A stretch of DNA of 64,000 nucleotides from Firmicutes bacterium HGW-Firmicutes-15 (GCA_002840245.1 PHAA01000011.1:62001-126000), one strand, 5' to 3'; shown: positions 26,860-36,078, numbered from the stretch's first letter. Program-made: numbers and translations. Notes: generated by a model not told the origin, from the letters alone.

Positions 26860-29800
26860 ATGAAATACATATATAAGAAAAGCTGGCAGCATTTTCTATC
26901 CTTGCTGCTATGTTTGTGCTTATTTTTACAAATATCTATATATCCTGTCCTAGCCAATGACCGATCTGCTGACATTATTGGCTCTAGCCCGTTGCTGGTT
27001 CCCAATTTATTAACCCCCTCCGGCCTGAGCGGCAAGGGGCAGATCGTTGGTATTGCTGATAGTGGTCTGGATAAGGGCAGCATGACCGATATTCATCCCG
27101 ACCTGCAAAGTGACCCAGGAACAATGCCCAAGGTAGTTATGCTAAAATCATATACTGATCGTGAGCTGCCTGATGACCCTAACGGACATGGTACCTTCAT
27201 GGCTGCCACTATTGCTGGCAGCGGCAAGGCTTCCCAGGGTCAATACCAGGGTATCGCTCCAGGAGCCAGTCTATATTTTCAGGCTTTATTGGATAAAGTC
27301 AACAATCTGAAAGTACCGGAGCGGTTGGAAGACCTTTTTCGACCAGCTTACTCGGCTGGAGTAAGAATTCATGTAGATGGTTGGGGTGGAGGTAGTAACG
27401 CTTATAGCGCCAGCTCAGTCCAGATTGATGATTTTGTCTATAAATACCAGGATTTTATGCCGGTTTTTGGGGCAGGTAACAGCGGCCCGGGCAGTGGCAC
27501 CCTGACCTCCGAGGCTAACAGCAAAAATGCTCTTACGGTAGGATCCAGCCAGGTACCCCGCCCCGCATTTGGGCCAGAAGCCCGTTTTGCTGACCAGAGT
27601 GCAGAATCTTCCAGCCGGGGACCGACAGCGGACGGTAGGATAAAACCCGAAATCTTGGCTCCTGGATCAGCTTTAATTTCTGCCAACTCCAGTTTGATCG
27701 AAGGAAACTTTGCGGCAAATTCTTTTTATAACCGCATGGGGGGGAGCAGCATGGCTGCAGCAGTAACTGGCGGAGCTCTAGCTCTGCTGCGGGAGCAGTT
27801 GAAAACCGATAAAAATATGCCCGACCCTTCATCTGCTTTGCTCAAGGCCTTATTGATTAATGGAGCTCGTTCCCAGACAGGTGATCCTACCCAAGAGGGC
27901 TTTGGTATTCTGGACTTGGCGGGAACAGTTCTGGCATTACAGGAGGGAACTTTTAAAATAAGCGATGAAAAGACAGGACTCAAAGCAGAAGAGATCAGGG
28001 AATATAAGTTGCAGGTAAATGATCCGTCGCTTCCGATAAAAATAACGCTGGCCTGGGTAGATCCTCCCGGTACACCGGGGGCAGCTTCAGCCCTGGTAAA
28101 TAATCTAGACCTTATCGTGCAGGAGCCCGGGGGAAAAAGCTATTACGGCAATGATTTTTCCGGCCAGGGACGTGCTGATTATAAAAATAATGTGGAACAG
28201 GTGTCTATTCCAGTATCTAAAACGGGCGAGTATATCATTAAGGTTAAGGCTACTAGCATTGGCCGGGCAGGGAGTATGCAGAATTTTGCCCTGGTATACG
28301 GTCAGCCACTGAAAAGCCAAGTAATCACTGAGATTAATAAGAATGAACTGAACTTATTGGACGGTACGAAGGTCAATCTGGCAGAACTTAAGTTGCATCA
28401 GGTCGTGGATGGCAGTCTAGTGAATTCAACCGCTGGCATTCAAGTGGGCAGCGATATTTACCTGAGTGCGGGCGTTGCCTATATCTTCGGGCGTACATGG
28501 AAAACTGGAGGAATACAGGCCTTACCCACCAGCGAAGGAGATCTGCTGTTGGAAATGAATACTAAGGTAAGAGAAGGAGGCTATTATCTGGCTCCCCAGG
28601 CTGTTGCTGCAGGTGCTGGCATCAGCGTGAATGGCCTACCGGTAGCTAGTATTACAGATATTCCTTCTGGTGCGGAGTTGAAGGCCACCATAAACCCGGC
28701 TCTGCAAACACTGTGGAAACTAGAGGCAGTCAACCAGGAAACAAGTGGATTCATCGAGCAAGTGAATACTGAGGCAAAAGAAGTCAAACTTGTTCATGAC
28801 CCGCATATTTATAAGCTAGCTGCCTGGGCAGCTATATCCTACCGTGATAAACTGCTGGACTGTACAGTTCAAGATACCCCTTACGGAACAGCAGAACAAA
28901 ATGATTTAGACAAACTAATGCCAGGAATGAAAGTGACCATGCAGGTCTCACCGAAAACCCAAGTAGTACAATCCCTGTTGCTGGAAAGACCTATGGTAAT
29001 AGGCCGAGTGGAATCGGTCGATATTGCGGAGGAGAAGATCGTGCTGGATTCGGGGAAAACCTACCAGATTTTCCCTGGGGCCAGCTTTTACCGAGATGAA
29101 GAGCTGGTTAAACTAGAAGATATTAAAAGCGGGGATCGGATTGTGGCCCTACTGATGCCGGACAGCAGCAGCATCATGCAACTAAGGGCATTCAGTTATG
29201 TAAGTTATGGGCGAGTTGTATATACCAGTCCTAAGCAAAAAAGCCTTTATCTTATTGATTCTAATAATAGTGCCCATAACTTTGCCTTGAATAAGCAGAC
29301 TGAGGTGTTTGGGTGGGGGATACCACTGGAATTTACTTCTATTCTTCCGGGAAGCTGGGTGAGGGTTATTGCCGATCCGACTGGAAAAGAAGCTTGGCGT
29401 ATAGATCTGGCTGAAATCGGAGAGGCGGAAGTAAAGATACTTTCCTCGGTCAACCCTGATAAAAAGATACTTAGTATGACAGATGGGTCAAAATATACAT
29501 ACAGCAGTTCCACCCGCATTAGCAAGGGTGGCTACAGTATAAATGCCTTAGATATAATGCCGGGCGAGAAAGTGAACCTCACAACCCTCTTGTCGCATTC
29601 ACCCTGGCCGCAGGTCTTAGCTGGGGTTGAGGTGGAATTAATCCCGCAGATAAAGGTGCCGGATACGGAACTTACAGCTCGCTCTTTAAATGGGGTTTTG
29701 ATTATTCAAGGGAATACGACGGCGGATAGGTTATACCTGTACCGCCAAGACGGCAGCACCGAGCGTATTACGGTTGTTGATGGGCGGGTAAGCCGCATAT

Positions 29801-30444
29801 ATCGGTTGCTGGATAATGAGACCGAGTTACGATTGGTGATATTGGATACACGCAGCGGCGGGATGAAAGCCAGTGACCTGAAAATTAGCGTATATCAACC
29901 CCAGCCAGCTCAAAATAGCTTTAATGACATAAGCGGTCATTGGGCGGAAAATTACATTAAAGACCTGGCCAGACGTAACTTTGTAAACGGCTATGGAGAT
30001 GGCAGCTACCGTCCTGATCAGACCCTGAGCCGGGCGGAATTAGTATCAATAATTGCAAGTTTGCATGACCTCACTTTGACCGTAATGGGCGAAAAACCTA
30101 ATTTTATCGATTACCAGGATATTCCCTGGTGGGCGCTGGAAGCGGTTCTCGCCGCTAAGGAGCATGGCTTGATCAGCGGATATGCAGATGGGAGTTTCCA
30201 GCCTGCCCGAGCGGTAACCCGCAGTGAAATGGCGGTTATTCTTTCCCGCCTGGCAGGTGAAACTAAGGCGGTGACGTCAGCTGAATTGCCATACCAGGAT
30301 AGTGAGCAGATACCTTCCTGGGCTAGAGACGCTTTTGTTCAGTTATATGAACGAGGGCTTTTGACCATATTCCCAGGTGAATTATTGGAACCGAATCGCC
30401 CCGTAACCAGAGCTGAAGCCGCCGCGTTACTTGACAAGATATAG
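26860..30444 (+). CDS. SLH-anchored subtilisin-like serine protease
   Basis: A 1194-residue surface protease. A signal peptide (1-33) is followed by an S8 subtilase domain (about 55-360) with the triad Asp67 (IVGIADSGLD), His110 (NGHGTFMAATIAG) and Ser297 (GGSSMAAAVTGG), and Asn207 as the oxyanion residue (FGAGNSGPGS). A beta-rich domain follows (about 375-490), then a long region of repeated beta modules (VESVDIAEEKIVLDSGKTY, VKILSSVNPDKKILSMTDGS). Three SLH motifs close the protein (about 1025-1190: DISGHWAENYIKDLARRNFV, the module with SGYADGSFQPARAVTRSEMA, and one ending NRPVTRAEAAALL). SLH domains bind pyruvylated wall polymer, which CsaB makes. Its end overlaps the convergent acyltransferase by 18 bases. 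Confidence 0.94.
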   Translation: MKYIYKKSWQHFLSLLLCLCLFLQISIYPVLANDRSADIIGSSPLLVPNLLTPSGLSGKGQIVGIADSGLDKGSMTDIHPDLQSDPGTMPKVVMLKSYTDRELPDDPNGHGTFMAATIAGSGKASQGQYQGIAPGASLYFQALLDKVNNLKVPERLEDLFRPAYSAGVRIHVDGWGGGSNAYSASSVQIDDFVYKYQDFMPVFGAGNSGPGSGTLTSEANSKNALTVGSSQVPRPAFGPEARFADQSAESSSRGPTADGRIKPEILAPGSALISANSSLIEGNFAANSFYNRMGGSSMAAAVTGGALALLREQLKTDKNMPDPSSALLKALLINGARSQTGDPTQEGFGILDLAGTVLALQEGTFKISDEKTGLKAEEIREYKLQVNDPSLPIKITLAWVDPPGTPGAASALVNNLDLIVQEPGGKSYYGNDFSGQGRADYKNNVEQVSIPVSKTGEYIIKVKATSIGRAGSMQNFALVYGQPLKSQVITEINKNELNLLDGTKVNLAELKLHQVVDGSLVNSTAGIQVGSDIYLSAGVAYIFGRTWKTGGIQALPTSEGDLLLEMNTKVREGGYYLAPQAVAAGAGISVNGLPVASITDIPSGAELKATINPALQTLWKLEAVNQETSGFIEQVNTEAKEVKLVHDPHIYKLAAWAAISYRDKLLDCTVQDTPYGTAEQNDLDKLMPGMKVTMQVSPKTQVVQSLLLERPMVIGRVESVDIAEEKIVLDSGKTYQIFPGASFYRDEELVKLEDIKSGDRIVALLMPDSSSIMQLRAFSYVSYGRVVYTSPKQKSLYLIDSNNSAHNFALNKQTEVFGWGIPLEFTSILPGSWVRVIADPTGKEAWRIDLAEIGEAEVKILSSVNPDKKILSMTDGSKYTYSSSTRISKGGYSINALDIMPGEKVNLTTLLSHSPWPQVLAGVEVELIPQIKVPDTELTARSLNGVLIIQGNTTADRLYLYRQDGSTERITVVDGRVSRIYRLLDNETELRLVILDTRSGGMKASDLKISVYQPQPAQNSFNDISGHWAENYIKDLARRNFVNGYGDGSYRPDQTLSRAELVSIIASLHDLTLTVMGEKPNFIDYQDIPWWALEAVLAAKEHGLISGYADGSFQPARAVTRSEMAVILSRLAGETKAVTSAELPYQDSEQIPSWARDAFVQLYERGLLTIFPGELLEPNRPVTRAEAAALLDKI

Positions 30445-31482
30445 CTTCTTCTTAATTCCACCTAATAGAGAAGCTAAGGGCGATAAACTAACCACATACG
30501 TCATCATGATAGTAGAAACCGTTGTAAAGAAATATAGACCCAAGAGACCCCGGTTGCCAGCCCACAAACCAGGATGCCCTATTTTAATGGAGGCATAAAC
30601 CAGTATAGTTAAAAGCAATGGATGCATTAAATAAATCAGAAAAGATTGGGCAGAAAGCCAATTGAGCCAGGGCTTTTCCTTCTGGCTGAGCCGTAGTGCC
30701 AGGGCATAGAAGAAGAAGTAACTGCTGATGGCATATAGCATTACACTTGGTCTAACGATAGAGCCCTGAACGGTTAGCCTGCTATCCAGAAGCATCAGTC
30801 CCAGGCTGCACAACCAAATAAATCCTGAGCTTGATAAAGTGCGACAAGGGGACGTTAAGAAACGTCCCCTTGTCGCACTAGCCATATACATCCCAAACAC
30901 GAAGTAAAACAGCCAGACTGGGAAAGCAGATATATAGAACATGCTATATTGGCCAGGCAGAGCGATAATATGTAATAAATACAGATAAATAAGGCTTTGC
31001 GCTGCCAGGCTAATAGTCAGCGAACCCACCAAAATTGCGCGAGGGCACTTTTCCATCCATCGCCGCAATAGCGGATAAAGAATATAGAACTGCAATATAA
31101 TAGGTAAAAACCACAGATGATAATAACCGGTTCCCCATAACAAATCTTTGCCCAGAGTACTAAGAAAGAGAAGGGGATTGTTTAATCTAAGAAAATAAGC
31201 GTTTAATAGGCTGTATAGTAAGGTCCAAACAAAATAGGGCCATAGAATTCTATCCAGACGTTTTTTGTAAAATGCCCGGACTGGAAGGTTAAGAGCATCA
31301 CGGTCAGTATAATACAATAGAAAACCGGAGAGTACGATAAAAAGTGGAACTGCGAAACGCACTGAGTGATTCCATAAATAAGCCAGGGTAAAATCCATAT
31401 AACTGGCTGTAACATGGATAGCGATTACCGCCAGAGCCGCAGCTGCCCGTATAACATCAAATTCTAGCAAACGTTTATTCAT
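30427..31482 (-). CDS. Acyltransferase 3 family membrane protein with in-frame repeat insertion
   Basis: A 351-residue protein with about ten membrane helices of the acyltransferase 3 (OafA/NodX-like) family, which O-acetylates extracellular sugars. The N-terminal FDVIRAAAALAVIAIHVTAS has the conserved Arg and His of TM1, and VPLFIVLSGFLLYY follows in TM2. Between two helices the segment ASATRGRFLTSPCRT is encoded by a perfect 42-base palindrome of the GGGGACG family, which adds 14 codons without breaking the frame. The insertion is in a loop, so the enzyme may still work. The target polymer is unknown; the surface glycans made nearby are candidates. Confidence 0.85.
   Translation of the reverse strand: MNKRLLEFDVIRAAAALAVIAIHVTASYMDFTLAYLWNHSVRFAVPLFIVLSGFLLYYTDRDALNLPVRAFYKKRLDRILWPYFVWTLLYSLLNAYFLRLNNPLLFLSTLGKDLLWGTGYYHLWFLPIILQFYILYPLLRRWMEKCPRAILVGSLTISLAAQSLIYLYLLHIIALPGQYSMFYISAFPVWLFYFVFGMYMASATRGRFLTSPCRTLSSSGFIWLCSLGLMLLDSRLTVQGSIVRPSVMLYAISSYFFFYALALRLSQKEKPWLNWLSAQSFLIYLMHPLLLTILVYASIKIGHPGLWAGNRGLLGLYFFTTVSTIMMTYVVSLSPLASLLGGIKKKLYLVK
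30838..30879. repeat. Perfect 42-base GGGGACG-family palindrome inside a gene
   Basis: Arms AGTGCGACAAGGGGACGTT and its exact complement enclose a four-base loop (AAGA). The length is exactly 14 codons and the surrounding acyltransferase frame stays open. Confidence 0.93.
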
Positions 31483-31511
31483 AAAGGCATCTCCTAAATT
31501 ATTAGCCCGCG

Positions 31512-31534
31512 AAAAAGCGCCCTCTCAGGCGCCT
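31512..31534 (-). terminator. Terminator after the sigma/anti-sigma operon
   Basis: On the reverse strand AGGCGCC, a short loop and GGCGCT are followed by a run of five T. It lies after the end of the anti-sigma gene, separating it from the acyltransferase. Confidence 0.7.
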
Positions 31535-31566
31535 ATAAGAACTATCTTTATTCTATCTCAATAATA

Positions 31567-32577
31567 TTATTTTTCAAGCCACAGTACTATGGTTTCCCGC
31601 TCAGCCTTTTGCTCCCAATCCTGCAGTTCATCTTCCAGGGTTACTATCCGCTGATCCAGTTGAGCCTTCTGGCTGGCATCCTGTAAGGTTGCGCGCTGGG
31701 TAACCAGTGACTGGTACTGGGTCAGGGTTTCCGCATAACGGGTAGAAATGTCTTGTTTATCAACCTCCTGATCAATTACCGTACCCAAACCGCCCAGTCT
31801 ATTTATTAAGTTGGTCGAAGATGCTTTCATGACCGTAATCTTAAGGACTGTATAACTGCCATTTTCATTTACCTGCACACCCAGGCTCTGAGTTTCAGCC
31901 TGCATATCACCAGCTATTTGCAGAACCTTCTCCTGAGCTAGTGCAGAATCGCCTACTCTGACTTTCAGCAGGGTGGTTTTAATAGATCTTTCCCTATTTA
32001 AAAAGACATAAGCAGAACGAACGTTACTAGCTGCCACTACTGGAGATTCTACAGTAGTGGTAGTATTATCTTTATTTGCTGCAATGGGTGGTTCCGCTTT
32101 AGGCTGTACTGTTGATAAATTATCGGTAGTATTTACGACTCCTGGGGTGATATTATCAGCTGGATATTTATTAGAAATTCCGGAGGATTGAACCGTATCA
32201 ACTACCGGAGTCTTTTCTGCAAGTTGAACCATGGGGCTGGAATTCATAGTCACTGCACTAAAAATCAGTAAGAGCGCAGCAGCTGCACCGGCCACTACCT
32301 GCCGCCAGCTTGTGTTAAACCAACGGGATTTCTTAATAGGCGTAACAATTCTTTCCTCATTAATACGCAGCATGACTGCATCCTTAAATCCTGCAGGCGC
32401 AGGCATGAGAACTGCTCCCATCTGCTTCATGGCAGAGGAAAGCTGGACTAGGTCCTCATATTCCCGCTGGCATTCTGCACACGCAGCTATGTGAGACCTA
32501 ACTTCTCCGGTTTCGCCGGGAGTTAGTTCATCATCCAGAAAAGGAGATATAAGTTGTTCAATTCTCATACAGTCCAT
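31567..32577 (-). CDS. Zinc-finger anti-sigma factor with DUF4349-like outer domain
   Basis: A membrane protein of about 336 residues. The N-terminal cytoplasmic domain has the anti-sigma zinc-finger pattern HIAACAECQREYE (His-x3-Cys-x2-Cys), then one membrane helix (VVAGAAAALLLIFSAVTM, near residue 100), a Ser/Thr/Pro-rich linker, and an extracytoplasmic domain with a coiled coil (LTQYQSLVTQRATLQDASQK onward) ending IVLWLEK, as in DUF4349-type proteins. It should hold the adjacent ECF sigma factor at the membrane and release it on an envelope signal. ATG 32577 is taken as start; a GTG nine bases further upstream is also possible. It follows the sigma gene directly on the reverse strand. Confidence 0.85.
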   Translation of the reverse strand: MDCMRIEQLISPFLDDELTPGETGEVRSHIAACAECQREYEDLVQLSSAMKQMGAVLMPAPAGFKDAVMLRINEERIVTPIKKSRWFNTSWRQVVAGAAAALLLIFSAVTMNSSPMVQLAEKTPVVDTVQSSGISNKYPADNITPGVVNTTDNLSTVQPKAEPPIAANKDNTTTTVESPVVAASNVRSAYVFLNRERSIKTTLLKVRVGDSALAQEKVLQIAGDMQAETQSLGVQVNENGSYTVLKITVMKASSTNLINRLGGLGTVIDQEVDKQDISTRYAETLTQYQSLVTQRATLQDASQKAQLDQRIVTLEDELQDWEQKAERETIVLWLEK

Positions 32578-32590
32578 GCTTATCACACTT

Positions 32591-33157
32591 TCACAGTTGT
32601 TTTTCCAGTTCCTTTTTCAGAGCCTTCCTCCCCCGGTTTATCCGGGATTTGACCGTTCCCAGAGAACAGTCCAGCATAGCAGCTATTTCATCATAATTGT
32701 AACCTTCAATTTCCCTTAGTATCAGGACAATTCGAAACTCAGGCAGCAGACGGTTAAGAGCAGTTCCTACCATAGCATTAAATTCACTGCGCTCCACCTT
32801 ATCCAGAGGACTCTCTTCGCTGGCAGCCAGCTCGCGACTAACTTCGCCTTCGCGAACAGGTAAGGGCTCATCCAGTGAAAATGTTACCACCTTCTTATTC
32901 CGGCGGCAGAAATTAATCCACTGATTAACTGCGATTCGGTGCAGCCAAGTTCCAAAGTCAGCATCGTTACGAAATGAACGAATACCTTTAAATCCTTGAA
33001 CGAAAACATCCTGGGCTAAATCCTGGGCGTCTTCAGGGTTCCCGGCCAGATAGTGGCAATGGGAATAAACCCTGTCCTGGTAGATAAGCACCAGTTCCCC
33101 GAAAGCATCCAGGTCATCCCGCTGGGCTTTTTCAATCAGGTCTTTAACAGTTGTCAA
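32591..33157 (-). CDS. ECF-type RNA polymerase sigma factor (SigW-like)
   Basis: A 188-residue extracytoplasmic-function sigma factor. Region 2 spans about residues 20-90 (HYLAGNPEDAQDLAQDVFVQ and FGTWLHRIAVNQWINFCRR), region 4 about 130-185 (LLPEFRIVLILREIEGYNYDEIAAML then GTVKSRINRGRKALKK). TTG start with AGGGAG nine bases upstream. The anti-sigma gene follows. A promoter motif upstream (33201-33233, reverse strand) is matched by one before the divergent S-layer-like gene, which indicates autoregulation and a shared regulon. Confidence 0.94.
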   Translation of the reverse strand: MTTVKDLIEKAQRDDLDAFGELVLIYQDRVYSHCHYLAGNPEDAQDLAQDVFVQGFKGIRSFRNDADFGTWLHRIAVNQWINFCRRNKKVVTFSLDEPLPVREGEVSRELAASEESPLDKVERSEFNAMVGTALNRLLPEFRIVLILREIEGYNYDEIAAMLDCSLGTVKSRINRGRKALKKELEKQL

Positions 33158-33182
33158 ACAAGTACACTCCCTGAATAACCGG

Positions 33183-33249
33183 GTAAATTTACCTAGTTAA
33201 CTATTAGACAACGAGCCGCGCTAAAAAGTTCCCGGCCAAGTAAATTTAC
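33183..33249. promoter_or_regulatory. Paired GTAAATTTAC palindromes around the sigma promoter
   Basis: Perfect ten-base palindromes GTAAATTTAC occur at 33183-33192 and 33240-33249, one on each side of the ECF promoter. They could be operator half-sites for another regulator; no candidate protein is identified. Confidence 0.4.
33201..33233 (-). promoter_or_regulatory. ECF promoter of the sigma/anti-sigma operon
   Basis: On the reverse strand GGGAACTTTTT (33223-33233), 13 bases, then GTCTAATAG (33201-33209), about 45 bases before the sigma start codon. The GGAAC -35 and GTC -10 core are typical of ECF promoters. Confidence 0.8.
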
Positions 33250-33413
33250 GATTATGTATATATTTGCACAATTCATTTTAACATGCTCAGGCAGGAAGAA
33301 CAATTTCCTAATATTGTCCACGTGCTTAATTAGCTTAACCTTTTTCTTCCTTAACATAGCTGCGAGATAATTTAACGCACTATTCAGAGAATAAAAACCT
33401 TTTTTGCCTGACC

Positions 33414-33446
33414 GGGAACTTTTTGGTTATATTGTGCGTCTAACAG
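33414..33446 (+). promoter_or_regulatory. ECF promoter of the S-layer-like gene
   Basis: GGGAACTTTTT (33414-33424), 13 bases, then GTCTAACAG (33438-33446). The -35 is identical to that of the divergent sigma operon, the -10 differs by one base and the spacing is the same. Transcription from here leaves a leader of roughly 210 bases. Confidence 0.8.
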
Positions 33447-33449
33447 TAC

Positions 33450-33666
33450 AGTCAGCCAAGGGATTCCATTTCAGGCAGTAGCCGCCTTGGCTCACAAACC
33501 AGCCGGAACAAGCATTACATAATAACCGGCTTAAAAAGGAGGGGAGTGGAGAGAAGTATCGTTGGTATCTATCGCTAGATAGATGATCACCTCTCAAGTT
33601 TAGGGCTAAAGCCCTGATTATCTAAAAGAAATTAATATTGAAATTATAAAAGGAGGAAAATACACA
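33450..33666 (+). other. Structured 5' leader of the S-layer-like gene
   Basis: The 509-base gap between the sigma gene and the S-layer-like gene holds the two ECF promoters and this leader, and no other gene. The leader has successive hairpins: AGCCAAGG with CCTTGGCT (about 33454-33492), AGCCGG with CCGGCT (about 33502-33534), ATCTATC with GATAGAT (about 33568-33583) and AGGGCT with AGCCCT (about 33602-33616). A strong AAAGGAGGAAAA ribosome site ends it. Stable leaders are common on abundant surface-protein mRNAs; it matches no riboswitch I know. Confidence 0.5.
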
Positions 33667-36063
33667 GTGATAAAAGCAAGAAGTAAAAAAATATCATTAT
33701 TACTAGTTCTTATGATGCTGGCAACTATGTTTGTTGGTATTGGAACAGTAAGTGCGGCTTCCACTATTACTTGCAATAATCCATTGCAGGTTGGAACCGA
33801 TGGCAACAGAACCCTGGGAACAGTAAGAGTCGATGTTGATATGACTCAATTAAATAATGGTGATGAAATTACTTTCCGTCTACCCGCAGACTTTAAGTGG
33901 TTTACAAAACAAGCCGCCACTGACTTCAGTGGTGCTGGTAACGCAGTTAATGCTGATCAAATCCTTCAGGCTGGTGGTGCTCCCAAAGTAGCCACCCAGA
34001 CAGTCTTAGAGGCTGCTGTAGTTGGTACAGGAGTAGCTGTAGGAGACGACTTCATAGTACTGGACTTCCCAGTACCTGACAACGGTCTATCTCCAATTCT
34101 GACCGCGGCAAATAATCCGCTGTCTATAACAGTAATAAGTGACAGAGAATTCAAATTGACCTATGATGCTACCGTTGCAGATACCACTGAAGCCAATGGT
34201 TATTTTTACATGAAGCTCCTCAGCGCTTATGTTCCATCAGGAGCTAGCACTGAAGTACAGCTTTTTGTTGAAAAACAGCCTAGTTCTGGTTTCCCAGCAG
34301 TATCCAGTGTAACCGTTGCTACAACATCAGCGGGCGATTCCACTGCCACCATTGACAGCTTAAAATCAATAACTGGAAATGGTACCCTTGATGTTATCCG
34401 GATTAAAGAAAACCGCGCAGCAGCGATGGACGCATGTAACCTCACTGTTAACAATAGTTATCAAACTATTACCGTTAAGCTTCCTACCGGAATGGAATGG
34501 AATGCTGCTACTACTGTGACCGGTGATTGGGGTTTAAGTGCTTATACTTTCCCAGCCTTCGATACGACCTTTGCTAATCTTGCAGCAGGTGCAACTTCAG
34601 TTGCATATGGTTATGATGCTACAGACAAACAAAAATTGTTGATTTCCGTAACTGACGCAACCGCTACCGCAGGTATCTTAAAAATTACTCCGGTAATTGA
34701 CATCAGTGAAACAGATGCCAAGGTAGGCGATATCACTGTAACCTTTGGCGGCAAAGAAACTGTCACCAATGGCACACTGGTAATCGGACAATATGTTGAC
34801 TTTGGTGTAGTTGTTGAAGCTGGAACTGTTAAGACAGTTAAAGCTGGTTCAAATGATTCTGAAGCTGGATATTTCTTTGTTAAAGAGAATGGTCCTGGCA
34901 GTCTGCTGAACGGCCGCTCACTTACATTGACTTTATCTGGCGATGCAAAATGGGATGCCACTCAACCAGTAGTTTCTTATGAAAAAGGTGATGCTACCCT
35001 AGGAGCATGGGCAACAGTTGGAACGGATAACCGTACCATCAAGGCTTTAGTAACTAGTGGTACAACTACTACTACAATTAAGTTCAAGACTCCAAAAGTT
35101 GTAATAGCTCCGGATGCCGTTGCCGGCGACCTGAATGTTGAAGTAGGCGGTACCGCTGGTGCTGCAGGAACCATTAAGATTGCTGACATAGTACCCCGTG
35201 TAACCGGAACTATTAGCTCTTCCAGCGACGTTCGCATAGGCCTACAGAATCAGTTGCTTGGCGATATTCTGATTAAAGAAGGTGCGAAAGAAGCTTTACG
35301 CAAGGCTAATTTCCTAGTGAAATTACCTGAAGGTATGTCCTTTTCGGCAGTTCCTACAGTGGAAGTTACTGAAGGTGACATAAGTCTTGATACAGCCGCC
35401 ATCAAACTTGTTTCAGACACTAACACAAATGACAGCGTTCTGATTACTGTTAAATCTACTTCTTCTGCTGCAAGCACGATAAAACTCAGTGCAGTTAAGA
35501 TTAATGTAAACCGTGTTGTTCCTGAAGGACCATTTAAGATTGAACTCAAATCTGACGGAGTTGCTGGTGCTGCTTGTGCATTATTTACTGCTGGTTCAGT
35601 TGCAGCCAACTACTGGCCTAATACAGTAAAAGCTGTAAGCATTAGTGGTGGCGAAGTAGTAACTCCTGCTCCCGGCGAAGTAACTAATTCTTGTGCCTTT
35701 GTAGTTGGCGCAGCCACATATACAGTTAATGGCAACACTGTAGATGCATTTGCAGCTTCCTATATCAAAGATAGCCGCACCTATCTGGCTATTCGCGATA
35801 TCGCTAATGCAGTTGGAATCGACCAGGCTAATGTTATCTGGGATGGATCAAAGAATACGGTTACCCTTATGAAGGGCGACAAAGTTGTTCAAATGACCAT
35901 TGCTAGCAAAACCTTACTGATTAACGGTGCTCCAGTTACTATGGATGTAGCTCCGGAAATTGGTCCTGGTAACCGCACCATGTTACCAGCCGCATTTGTT
36001 GCTATGTCATTTGGCGCAACTGCTAGCTTTGATGCAGTTACCAACACAGTAACTATTAAATAG
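33667..36063 (+). CDS. Large secreted S-layer-like protein
   Basis: A 798-residue secreted protein with GTG start behind AAAGGAGG. A signal peptide (1-31, ending VSAAS) is followed by four beta-rich repeats of about 140-170 residues, each with an LPxxxxW/F-type strand (ITFRLPADFKWFT, ITVKLPTGMEWNA, LTLTLSGDAKWDA, FLVKLPEGMSFSA). The C-terminal 120 residues form a copper-amine-oxidase-like domain (DSRTYLAIRDIANAVGI and NRTMLPAAFVAMSFGATA). Codon use is shifted to GCT, GTA and ACT relative to neighbours, suggesting high expression. There are no SLH motifs. The abundance signs and ECF promoter fit a major surface-layer protein; I cannot name a family. Confidence 0.75.
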   Translation: MIKARSKKISLLLVLMMLATMFVGIGTVSAASTITCNNPLQVGTDGNRTLGTVRVDVDMTQLNNGDEITFRLPADFKWFTKQAATDFSGAGNAVNADQILQAGGAPKVATQTVLEAAVVGTGVAVGDDFIVLDFPVPDNGLSPILTAANNPLSITVISDREFKLTYDATVADTTEANGYFYMKLLSAYVPSGASTEVQLFVEKQPSSGFPAVSSVTVATTSAGDSTATIDSLKSITGNGTLDVIRIKENRAAAMDACNLTVNNSYQTITVKLPTGMEWNAATTVTGDWGLSAYTFPAFDTTFANLAAGATSVAYGYDATDKQKLLISVTDATATAGILKITPVIDISETDAKVGDITVTFGGKETVTNGTLVIGQYVDFGVVVEAGTVKTVKAGSNDSEAGYFFVKENGPGSLLNGRSLTLTLSGDAKWDATQPVVSYEKGDATLGAWATVGTDNRTIKALVTSGTTTTTIKFKTPKVVIAPDAVAGDLNVEVGGTAGAAGTIKIADIVPRVTGTISSSSDVRIGLQNQLLGDILIKEGAKEALRKANFLVKLPEGMSFSAVPTVEVTEGDISLDTAAIKLVSDTNTNDSVLITVKSTSSAASTIKLSAVKINVNRVVPEGPFKIELKSDGVAGAACALFTAGSVAANYWPNTVKAVSISGGEVVTPAPGEVTNSCAFVVGAATYTVNGNTVDAFAASYIKDSRTYLAIRDIANAVGIDQANVIWDGSKNTVTLMKGDKVVQMTIASKTLLINGAPVTMDVAPEIGPGNRTMLPAAFVAMSFGATASFDAVTNTVTIK

Positions 36064-36078
36064 TAAAGTCTAATAAAA

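Noticed and set aside
31567-32577. Possible second copy of a surface protein because of its long outer region
   Set aside because: The zinc-finger pattern, single membrane helix and position after the sigma gene identify it as the anti-sigma factor.
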